Shown: positions 1 to 7,657 of the stretch, piece by piece
Layout of the letters: each line of letters begins with the position of its first letter
Position numbering within the stretch: position 1 is the stretch's first letter
Origin: Sphingomonas spermidinifaciens
GTDB lineage: Bacteria; Pseudomonadota; Alphaproteobacteria; Sphingomonadales; Sphingomonadaceae
Assembly: GCF_002351485.1 (NCBI RefSeq)
Contig: NZ_NWMW01000001.1
Coordinates: 1,984,001 to 2,048,000, forward strand
Length of the DNA: 64,000 bases
Direction: 5' to 3'
Position numbers and translations under genes: made by a program
Notes under the pieces: generated by a model
What the model saw: the letters and a program-made list of their open reading frames with translations, nothing else
Database searches by the model: none
Told to the model about the DNA's origin: nothing

Positions 1-2
1 CC

Positions 3-2084
3 GCACTCTCGTACCTGCGCGACGTGTTCCTCCCTGCGCTGCCCGCACTCTACGCGCGCTGGGACCGGGCGATGGGCGAGCGGCTGCCCGCCTTCCTGCG
101 CTGCGGCAGCTGGATCGGCGGCGACCGCGACGGCAATCCCTATGTCACCGCCGAATCGCTCACCCGCGCGCTCGACCGGGCGGCGGAGACGGCGCTGGTC
201 CACTATATGGATGCGGTCCATGCGCTGGGTGCCGAGCTGTCGATCTCGACCGAGATCACCAGGGTGAACGGCGAGGTCGGACGGCTGGCCGACGCAAGCG
301 GCGATTCGGCCGCCAGCCGCAGCGACGAGCCCTATCGCCGCGCGCTGTCGGGCATCTACGCCCGTCTCGCCGCGACGCATCGCCAGCTCGTCGGCAAAGC
401 CGCCCCGCGCCCCGGCGCGCTGACGGGCGAGCCTTATGCCGGGCCGGGCGAGCTTCGCGACGACCTCGTCGCCGTGGCCCGCAGCCTGTCTTCGGCGGGC
501 GAGGGGGTGCTGGCGACCGGCGGCGCGCTCGGTCGGCTGATCCGCGCAGTCGAGATCTTCGGCTTCCATCTCGCGACGCTCGACCTGCGCCAGAACTCGG
601 CAGTGCATGAGCGCGTCGTCGCCGAGCTGCTCAAGGCCGCCGGGGTCGAGGCGGATTATCTGACGCTGGACGAGGCCGCGCGCGTGGCGCTGCTCCGCCG
701 CGAACTCGCCAGCCCGCGCCCGCTCACCAGCCCCTATGCCGATTACTCGGAGGAGACCGCGGGCGAGCTCGCCATCCTCCACGCCGCTGCCGCCGCCCAT
801 GCGCGCTACGGCCGGCAGTGCATCACTCAGCACGTCATCTCGATGGCCCAGTCGGTCAGCGACCTGCTCGAGGTCCATCTGATGCTCAAGGAAGCGGGGC
901 TGTGGGTGCCCGGCGATCCTCCGACTTCGCATCTGATGGTCGTGCCCTTGTTCGAAACCGTCGCCGACCTCGAGGCGGGCGCCGACATCATGCGCGACTA
1001 TCTGGCGCTGCCGGAGATCGCCGCGACCGCGACTGCGCGCGGGCACCAGGAAGTGATGATCGGCTATTCGGATTCGAACAAGGACGGCGGCTACCTCACC
1101 TCCACCTGGCAGTTGTCGCGCGGGTCGGCGGCGCTGGCGCCGGTGTTCGAGGCGGCGGGAGTCGGCATGCAGCTGTTCCACGGCCGCGGCGGCTCGGTCG
1201 GGCGCGGCGGCGGCTCGTCCTTCTCGGCGATCCAGGCACAGCCGCCCGGCACCGTCCAGGGCCGCATCCGCATCACCGAACAGGGCGAGGTGATTGCGGC
1301 GAAGTACGGCACGCGCGCAAGCGCGATGGCCAATCTGGAGGCCGTCACGTCGGCCACCCTGCTCGCCAGCCTCGAGCCCGAGCAGCTGTCGGCGGACGAC
1401 GCCGCGCGCTTCCACGCGGCGATGGACGAATTGTCGACCACCGCCTTCAAGGCCTATCGCGACCTCGTCTACGGCACCGAGGGATTCCGGCAATTCTTCC
1501 GTCAGATGACCCCGATCGCCGAAATCTCCGGCCTCAAGATCGGCTCGCGCCCCGCCAGCCGCAAGAAATCCGACGCGATCGAGGATCTGCGCGCCATCCC
1601 GTGGGTGTTCAGCTGGGCGCAGGCGCGGGTGATGCTGCCCGGCTGGTACGGCGTCGGCGCCGCGATCGAGGCGTTCGAGGACAAGGGTCTGTTGCGAGAG
1701 ATGGCGGCGGGCTGGCCCTTCTTCGCCGCGACGCTCGCCAACATGGAGATGGTGCTCGCCAAGTCCGACATGGCCGTCGCCGAACGGTATGCGCAACTGG
1801 TCGAGGATGCGGGGCAGCGCGAGGCGATCTTCGGGCGCATCCGGTCGGGCTGGCAGGCGACGCATGACGGGCTGCTGACGATCACCCGCCAGACGCGGCT
1901 TCTGGAAAAGAACCCGGCGCTGGAGGCGTCGATCCGGCTGCGCCTCCCCTATATCGAGCCGCTCAACCTGCTCCAGATCGAGCTCCTCAAGCGCCACCGC
2001 GCCGGCGAGGCCGACCCGCGCATCGGCGAGGGCATCCTCCTCTCGATCAACGCGATCGCGACGGCGCTCAGGAACAGCGGATAA
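3..2084 (+). CDS. ppc: Phosphoenolpyruvate carboxylase, 3' part
   Basis: This gene makes oxaloacetate from phosphoenolpyruvate and bicarbonate, the anaplerotic entry into the TCA cycle; the enzyme is cytosolic. The reading frame is already open at the left edge, so the N-terminal part with the first catalytic His is outside the window and about 693 residues are visible. Family motifs seen are GYSDSNKDGGY (about nt 1060-1095), the glycine-rich FHGRGGSVGRGGG (about nt 1175-1213) and the C-terminal end LRNSG, close to the usual RNTG. The C-terminus looks intact. The next gene on the same strand starts 142 bp downstream after a repeat-containing gap. Confidence 0.95.
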   Translation, partial: ALSYLRDVFLPALPALYARWDRAMGERLPAFLRCGSWIGGDRDGNPYVTAESLTRALDRAAETALVHYMDAVHALGAELSISTEITRVNGEVGRLADASGDSAASRSDEPYRRALSGIYARLAATHRQLVGKAAPRPGALTGEPYAGPGELRDDLVAVARSLSSAGEGVLATGGALGRLIRAVEIFGFHLATLDLRQNSAVHERVVAELLKAAGVEADYLTLDEAARVALLRRELASPRPLTSPYADYSEETAGELAILHAAAAAHARYGRQCITQHVISMAQSVSDLLEVHLMLKEAGLWVPGDPPTSHLMVVPLFETVADLEAGADIMRDYLALPEIAATATARGHQEVMIGYSDSNKDGGYLTSTWQLSRGSAALAPVFEAAGVGMQLFHGRGGSVGRGGGSSFSAIQAQPPGTVQGRIRITEQGEVIAAKYGTRASAMANLEAVTSATLLASLEPEQLSADDAARFHAAMDELSTTAFKAYRDLVYGTEGFRQFFRQMTPIAEISGLKIGSRPASRKKSDAIEDLRAIPWVFSWAQARVMLPGWYGVGAAIEAFEDKGLLREMAAGWPFFAATLANMEMVLAKSDMAVAERYAQLVEDAGQREAIFGRIRSGWQATHDGLLTITRQTRLLEKNPALEASIRLRLPYIEPLNLLQIELLKRHRAGEADPRIGEGILLSINAIATALRNSG

Positions 2085-2092
2085 CTAATGCC

Positions 2093-2183
2093 GTCATCCC
2101 GGACCTGATCCGGAATCCCGCTTCGTCTGCTCGCCTGCGGCACAAACAAGAAAGCAAGACCCGGGCTCAAGTCCGGGGTGACG
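2093..2183. repeat. Intergenic REP-like inverted repeat (GTCATCCCGG type)
   Basis: Two inverted copies of a short element face each other between ppc and the ABC ATPase gene: GTCATCCCGGACCTGATCC near 2093 and its inverse ending CAAGTCCGGGGTGACG near 2183. The same element recurs at 7621-7649, 13377-13405 and, degenerate, at 24801-24822, always between genes. It resembles the bacterial REP class. The RNA could fold and act as a weak terminator for ppc. Confidence 0.65.
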
Positions 2184-2226
2184 ATCGGTGGTTTCCTTGC
2201 GACAGCCGAGCGACTACCTCACCCGC

Positions 2227-3150
2227 ATGACCGAAGCCGCCATCGAAATCCGCGACCTCAGCAAGACCTACGCCGGCGGCAAGCGCGCGCTCGACGGCGT
2301 GAGCTTCGACGTACCGCGGGGCGAAGTGTTCGGTCTGCTCGGGCCCAATGGCGCAGGCAAGTCGACGCTCATCAACATCCTCGCCGGCATCGTAACCAAG
2401 ACGAGCGGCAGCGCGTCGATCTGGGGCTTCGACATCGACGCGCATCCGCGCAACGCCAAGGCATCGATCGGGATCGTCAATCAGGAGATCACCTTCGACC
2501 CCTTCTTCACGCCCCTGGAGACGCTGGAGAACCAGGCCGGCTTCTACGGCGTGCCCAAGGTCAAGCGCCGCAGTCTCGACCTGCTGCGCGCGATGGGGCT
2601 GGAGGACAAGGCGAATGCCTATTCGCGGACGCTGTCGGGCGGCATGAAGCGGCGGCTGATGGTCGCGAAGGCGATGGTCCATTCGCCGCCCGTCATCATC
2701 CTCGACGAGCCGACGGCCGGCGTCGATATCGAGCTTCGCCGCCAGCTCTGGGACTATGTCCGAGGCCTCAACGCGCGCGGTGTGACGGTGGTGCTGACCA
2801 CGCACTATCTCGAGGAGGCGGAGGAGCTTTGCGACCGCATCGCCATCATCAACCATGGCCGGGTGATCGCCAACGAACCCACCCGTGCGCTGATCGGCAT
2901 GGCGCAGGAGAAGCAGGTGGTCGTGACGCTCGACCGCGACGTGACCGAGCCGCCCGCCAATGCGTGCTTCGAAAAGGTCGAGGCGGTGGGCGAGCGCAGC
3001 CTAGCCATCACCTATCGCAAGGACCGCGCGAATGCGGGTGAGGTGCTCGCGGCGATGACCGCCGGCGGCTACGGCATCGTCGATGTGACCACCCGCGAGG
3101 CCGACCTCGAGGACGTGTTCCTCAACCTGACGCGCGCCGCCAATGGCTGA
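2227..3150 (+). CDS. ABC-2 type transporter ATP-binding protein
   Basis: This is the ATPase of an ABC exporter of the YadG/DrrA kind. In the 307-residue product the Walker A GPNGAGKST is at about 39-47, the signature LSGGMKRR at about 137-143, Walker B VIILDEPTAG at about 156-165, and the H-loop is in TTHYLEEAE. I chose the ATG at 2227 because the domain begins directly after it; an in-frame GTG at 2188 would add 13 unlike residues. The gene ends inside the nadB start (8-bp overlap). No ABC-2 permease lies next to it, although such ATPases are usually paired with one. The substrate cannot be told. Confidence 0.85.
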   Translation: MTEAAIEIRDLSKTYAGGKRALDGVSFDVPRGEVFGLLGPNGAGKSTLINILAGIVTKTSGSASIWGFDIDAHPRNAKASIGIVNQEITFDPFFTPLETLENQAGFYGVPKVKRRSLDLLRAMGLEDKANAYSRTLSGGMKRRLMVAKAMVHSPPVIILDEPTAGVDIELRRQLWDYVRGLNARGVTVVLTTHYLEEAEELCDRIAIINHGRVIANEPTRALIGMAQEKQVVVTLDRDVTEPPANACFEKVEAVGERSLAITYRKDRANAGEVLAAMTAGGYGIVDVTTREADLEDVFLNLTRAANG

Positions 3151-4732
3151 AACCGACGTCCTCGTCATCGGCTCGGGCGCGGCGGGGCTGACCGCAGCGC
3201 TCAATCTCGCCGACCGCTTCCGCGTGACCGTACTCGCCAAGGGGCGGCTCGACGAAGGGTCGACCGCCTGGGCGCAGGGAGGGATCGCTGCGGTGCTCGA
3301 ACCCGGCGACACCTTTGAGAACCATGTCGAAGACACGATGGTTGCAGGCGCCGGCCTCAACGATCGCGGCGTGGTCGAGTTCGTGGTCGAGCGCGCGCCC
3401 GCCGCGATCGAGCGACTGGCGGAACTGGGCGTGCCCTTCAACGTCGCCGAGGACGGCAAGAACGGCTGGCACCTGACGCGCGAGGGCGGGCACAGCCATC
3501 GCCGCATCGTCCATGTCGACGACGCCACCGGCTGGGCGGTGCAGGTGGCGCTAATCCGCGCAGCAGAGGCGCATCCGAACATCACGCTTGTCCCCGACAT
3601 GGTGGCAATCGACCTGGCGACCAGCCGGCACGAGCTGCGTTATTCGGGCGCGGGCAATGTCTGGGGCGTCTACGCTTTCAACCGCGCCACCGGAAAGGTC
3701 GAGCTGCACACCGCACGGGCGACGGTGCTGGCTACGGGGGGCGCGGGGCGCACCTATATGTTCTCGACCGCGCCGCGCGGGGCGACCGGCGACGGCATCG
3801 CCATGGCGTGGCGGGCGGGGGCGCGCGTCTCCAACATGGAGTTCATGCAGTTCCATCCGACCTGCCTCTACCATCTGGAGGTCAAGAACTTCCTCATCAC
3901 CGAGGCGGTGCGCGGCGAGGGCGGGCGGCTGATCAACCCGCAGACGGGCAAGCGCTTCATGCCCTATTACGACGCCGACCGGCTGGAGCTGGCACCGCGC
4001 GACGTGGTGGCGCGCGCGATCGACGCCGAGATCAAGCGCTTCGGCCTCGATTATGTCCATCTCGACATCAGCCATCGCGGGGCGGATTTCGTGAAGGCGC
4101 ACTTCCCGACGATCCACGCCAAGCTGCTCGGGCTCGGCATCGACATGACCACCGGGCCGATCCCCGTCGTGCCCGCACAGCATTACACGTGCGGCGGCGT
4201 CGTCGTGGACCGCAACGGGCGCACCGACCTGCCCGGGCTTTATGCAGCGGGCGAGGTCAGCCAGTCGGGATTGCACGGCGCCAACCGCCTCGCCTCCAAC
4301 TCGCTCCTCGAATGCTTCGTCTATGGCGAGGCGGCGGCGGCGCATATCGCCGCCAGCTGGGACGCGCTGCCGCCGCCGCCTGCAATCCGCCCCTGGGACG
4401 AAAGCCGCGTCACCGACAGCGACGAGGAAGTCGTCATCAAGCAGAACTGGACCGAGATCCGGCGCTTCATGTGGAACTATGTCGGCATCGTGCGGACCAC
4501 CAAGCGGCTCGAGCGCGCCGCGCACCGTATCAAGATGCTGCAGGAGGAGGTCGCCGACTATTACGGCCATTTCCGTGTCACGCCCGACCTGATCGAGCTG
4601 CGCAACCTGCTCCAGTCGGCCGAGCTGATCGTGCGGTCGGCCCTTCACCGGCGCGAAAGCCGCGGCCTGCACTACACGCTCGATCATCCCCGGCCCGTAG
4701 AGCCGCCGCAGGACACCATTCTCATCCCGTGA
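3143..4732 (+). CDS. nadB: L-aspartate oxidase
   Basis: This flavoprotein oxidises L-aspartate to iminoaspartate, the first step of de novo NAD synthesis. The 529-residue product has the N-terminal FAD dinucleotide-binding loop VIGSGAAGLTAALNL, the STAWAQGGIAAVL segment, HRRIVHVDDATG, VRGEGGRLINP and HGANRLASNSLLE, all typical of NadB/fumarate reductase flavoproteins. The length fits the family. The ATG lies within the end of the ABC ATPase gene, so the two are probably cotranscribed and coupled. The usual partners nadA and nadC are not nearby. Confidence 0.93.
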   Translation: MAETDVLVIGSGAAGLTAALNLADRFRVTVLAKGRLDEGSTAWAQGGIAAVLEPGDTFENHVEDTMVAGAGLNDRGVVEFVVERAPAAIERLAELGVPFNVAEDGKNGWHLTREGGHSHRRIVHVDDATGWAVQVALIRAAEAHPNITLVPDMVAIDLATSRHELRYSGAGNVWGVYAFNRATGKVELHTARATVLATGGAGRTYMFSTAPRGATGDGIAMAWRAGARVSNMEFMQFHPTCLYHLEVKNFLITEAVRGEGGRLINPQTGKRFMPYYDADRLELAPRDVVARAIDAEIKRFGLDYVHLDISHRGADFVKAHFPTIHAKLLGLGIDMTTGPIPVVPAQHYTCGGVVVDRNGRTDLPGLYAAGEVSQSGLHGANRLASNSLLECFVYGEAAAAHIAASWDALPPPPAIRPWDESRVTDSDEEVVIKQNWTEIRRFMWNYVGIVRTTKRLERAAHRIKMLQEEVADYYGHFRVTPDLIELRNLLQSAELIVRSALHRRESRGLHYTLDHPRPVEPPQDTILIP

Positions 4733-4893
4733 CCGACAGGGCGCCCAAAACGCCTGAAAAGCCGGGACGTTCGGCGGTTGTTCACGTCCTGTCGCTAGGT
4801 TAGACAGGTTCGTCGCAGCCGCACGTGCGGCCTGTTGCCGCGATCGGCCCGGCTGCGTCATGGTTTCGCCCATCAGGGGGGCTGTCGGACGAT

Positions 4894-6015
4894 ATGGTGC
4901 TTTCGCGTTTCTCGGTGATCGAACGGGCATTGACGCTTGGCGGGCTCGCGCCGCTGGCGCTGATCGGCGCCGCGCCCCAGCATCAGGACGGCCGCATCAC
5001 CGAACTGCTCCCGCCGGGCTATGTGCATAACAGTGTCGCGCCGCAGCGACAGGTGGTCATCCCTGCCCCCACCCCGCTCGTTACCGACATCGACAGGCTG
5101 GTCGCGGGCTTCGGCGGCAAGGTGGGCGTTGCGGTCAAGAGCATCGACGCCGGCTGGATGGTTTCGAAAAACGGCGATGTGCCGATGCCGCAGCAATCGG
5201 TCAGCAAGCTGTGGGTCACGCTGACGCTGCTCGACCAGGTCGATCAGGGGCGTGTCCGTCTCGACGATCCGATCACGATCACCCGGAGCGACCTGACGCT
5301 GTTCCACCAGCCGATCGCCTCGCTGCTGAAGAACGGCGTCTACAACACCACGGTCCGCGAACTGATGCGCCGGGCAATGACAATGAGCGACAATACCGCC
5401 AACGACCGGCTGTTGCGCCATGTCGGCGGGCCGTCGGCGGTCAACGCCTATATCGCTCGCCATTCGCTGGGCGCGATCAAGTTCGGGCCGGGCGAGCGCC
5501 TGCTTCAAAGCCGCACCGCGGGCCTGACCTGGCGACAGGATTACGCGATGGGCCGGGCGTTCCAGGCGGCCCGCGCCAAGCTGCCGCCCAATGTCCGGCA
5601 GGCGGCGTTCAATTCCTATGTCGCCAACCCGATCGACGGGGCGGCGGCGGCGGCGATCGCCAATGCGCTCACCAAGCTGCGTCGCGGCGAGCTCCTCTCG
5701 CCCGCGTCGACCGCTTATCTCATCGGCGTGATGGAAAGCTCGCGCACCGGCCATGCGCGCCTTCGCGCGAGCGTGCCCCCGGGCTGGCGTCTCGCACACA
5801 AGACCGGCACGGGACAGGACCTGATGGGCCGCACCGCCGGCTTCAACGATGTCGGCATCCTTACCGCGCCTGACGGCCGCGCCTATTCGATCGCGGTGAT
5901 GATCGGTGACACCAGCCGCCCCACGCAGGAGCGGCAGAAGCTGATGCAGAACGTCGTCGCTCGCGTCGTCGCCTATCACGACAGCGAAGCGCCGCAGCGG
6001 GTGATGGCGCAGTAA
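4894..6015 (+). CDS. Exported class A beta-lactamase-like serine hydrolase
   Basis: This is a secreted serine hydrolase of the penicillin-recognising fold. With the ATG at 4894, which follows an AGGGGGGC ribosome-binding site, the 373-residue product begins with a hydrophobic leader (about residues 8-27). The active-site motifs are in order: S102-V-S-K105, S165-D-N167 and K303-T-G305. A Glu at 201 lies exactly 36 residues after the SDN serine, the spacing of Glu166 in class A beta-lactamases, in the sequence GERLLQ. The stretch from this Glu to KTG is about 100 residues, some 35 more than in TEM-like enzymes, so it is a divergent member. Hydrolysis of beta-lactams is possible but not shown. 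Confidence 0.8.
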   Translation: MVLSRFSVIERALTLGGLAPLALIGAAPQHQDGRITELLPPGYVHNSVAPQRQVVIPAPTPLVTDIDRLVAGFGGKVGVAVKSIDAGWMVSKNGDVPMPQQSVSKLWVTLTLLDQVDQGRVRLDDPITITRSDLTLFHQPIASLLKNGVYNTTVRELMRRAMTMSDNTANDRLLRHVGGPSAVNAYIARHSLGAIKFGPGERLLQSRTAGLTWRQDYAMGRAFQAARAKLPPNVRQAAFNSYVANPIDGAAAAAIANALTKLRRGELLSPASTAYLIGVMESSRTGHARLRASVPPGWRLAHKTGTGQDLMGRTAGFNDVGILTAPDGRAYSIAVMIGDTSRPTQERQKLMQNVVARVVAYHDSEAPQRVMAQ

Positions 6016-6018
6016 GAG

Positions 6019-7530
6019 CTACTCGGCCGCGGGCGCCTTCCGCTCGAACAGCGCCCGGTCCTCGCGCTTGAACGCCCAGCGCCACAGGACCAAGCCGTAG
6101 ACGAGCAGCATCACCGGGATGCCGATCATCAGCTCGGCCCATTCGAGCTCGGGCGGCAGCTGCACGAATGCCCAGCCGACCACGCTGGTCGCGAGCACCG
6201 CCCACACCCAGGGCCAGCGCCACGACGACACCGGCGCGCCGAGGAGCCGGGCGAGCAACCGCGACTTGAGGATCGAGCCGACGCCGAGCGACACCGCCAG
6301 CGCGACCGCGGGCATCGCCGCCGCCCAGCCCTGCGGCCAGGCGGCTTTGCGCGCGACGAAGAGGAGGACGAAGGTCAGCGCGACCTGCAACCCGATCACC
6401 GCGATCGAGAGCATCAAGTTGCGGTGCCGCGCGACATAGACGAGCCCCGCCTCCGCCACCGCGCCGTTCGCCGCGAGCACTTCGGCGAGAAGGAGGAAGC
6501 AGAGCGCACCCGCGCCCGCCACGAACTCGGGCCCGACCACGCCCATCACCCCCTCGGCCGGGATGCCGCCGATCAGCGCCAGCGCCGCCTGCGCCGCCAT
6601 GATCCAGAAGCCGACCTGCCGGATCTGCGCCGCCACCGCCGCGCGGTCGTTCTCGGCCAGGCGATGGGTGATGACGGGGCCGAGCACGGGGTCGAAGCTG
6701 GTCTTGAGCTTCTGTGGCAGGCTCGCGACCTGCTGCGCCATGTAATAGATGCCGACCACCGCGGGCGGGAAGACGAGGCCGAGGATGAAGCGGTCGACGT
6801 TGCGCGTCCCCCACTCAATCGCATCGGCGCCCGCGAGCGGCGCGTTGGCGCGGGCGAGCGCGAACATCGGTGTCAGGTGCGGGCGCCAGCCGGCGGGCAG
6901 GCCATAGCTCTTCACGAACGGCACGATGCTCGCCGCGAGCGCCGCCGCCATCGACAGCACATAGGCGATGATGAGCCCGTCGCGTGACGAGACATAGGAG
7001 AGCGCCCAAGCGGCGATGCTGATCGTCCACGGCTCGATCACCGCGCGCGCAGTGACGGCGGCCTTGACGTTGTGACGATAGGCGAGCGCGGCGAGCGACA
7101 CGTCCGAACAGGCGACCGCGAAGACGACGAGCGGCAGCAGGCGCTCGAGGCCGATCACCTCGCTGTTCGGGTACATGATCTCGGGAAAGACGAAGAGCAC
7201 CGCACTCGCGATCAGCGACAGGATCAGCGCGACGGCGAGCGCGTCCCAGACGACGTGCGCATGCGGCCGGTCGGTCGAGGACAGCGCCTGGGCCAGGCCG
7301 CGCTTGAGGCCGAGCGTCGCCAGCAGCGCGGCGAGTTCGACCACCAGCACCGCGATCGCGAAGCGGCCGACGATCTCGGGGCCGTAGACGCGGCCGGCGA
7401 TGAACAGGAAGGGCAGCCGCGCGGCGAGCCGAAGCGCGAATCCGATGATGTTGGTGCGCCCGCCCTTTGCCAGTGCCGCGATATCGTCGTCGGCGCCATC
7501 GGACGGCGTGGGGGCAGCAGGCGCGATCAC
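6019..7530 (-). CDS. Polysaccharide/lipid-linked oligosaccharide flippase (Wzx/MATE superfamily)
   Basis: The 503-residue product is an inner-membrane protein with about twelve to fourteen hydrophobic segments and short polar loops. The N-terminal part (TNIIGFALRLAARLPFLFIAG) and the organisation resemble the polysaccharide synthesis/export family of flippases, which move undecaprenyl-linked sugars across the membrane. The start is a GTG at 7530. It is tail-to-tail with the beta-lactamase-like gene (3 bp between stop codons). No other exopolysaccharide gene is adjacent, so the substrate is unknown. Confidence 0.75.
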   Translation of the reverse strand: MIAPAAPTPSDGADDDIAALAKGGRTNIIGFALRLAARLPFLFIAGRVYGPEIVGRFAIAVLVVELAALLATLGLKRGLAQALSSTDRPHAHVVWDALAVALILSLIASAVLFVFPEIMYPNSEVIGLERLLPLVVFAVACSDVSLAALAYRHNVKAAVTARAVIEPWTISIAAWALSYVSSRDGLIIAYVLSMAAALAASIVPFVKSYGLPAGWRPHLTPMFALARANAPLAGADAIEWGTRNVDRFILGLVFPPAVVGIYYMAQQVASLPQKLKTSFDPVLGPVITHRLAENDRAAVAAQIRQVGFWIMAAQAALALIGGIPAEGVMGVVGPEFVAGAGALCFLLLAEVLAANGAVAEAGLVYVARHRNLMLSIAVIGLQVALTFVLLFVARKAAWPQGWAAAMPAVALAVSLGVGSILKSRLLARLLGAPVSSWRWPWVWAVLATSVVGWAFVQLPPELEWAELMIGIPVMLLVYGLVLWRWAFKREDRALFERKAPAAE

Positions 7531-7620
7531 GTTCGCCCGCCTCTAGGCGAAAGCGAAGCAGCGCCAAAGCCCTCAGCGGCGATTGGCGGCGGGTTGCGGC
7601 AAACGGGCAACAAATCCGTG

Positions 7621-7649
7621 CGTCACCCCGCACTTGTTCCGGGGTGACG
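7621..7649. repeat. Intergenic REP-like palindrome
   Basis: A 29-bp hairpin-forming element, CGTCACCCCG, eight unpaired or mismatched bases, then CGGGGTGACG, lies between the flippase gene and the end of polA. It is the same family as the element at 2093-2183. It could act as a terminator hairpin for polA, though there is no T-run. Confidence 0.65.
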
Positions 7650-7657
7650 AGTTTGGG

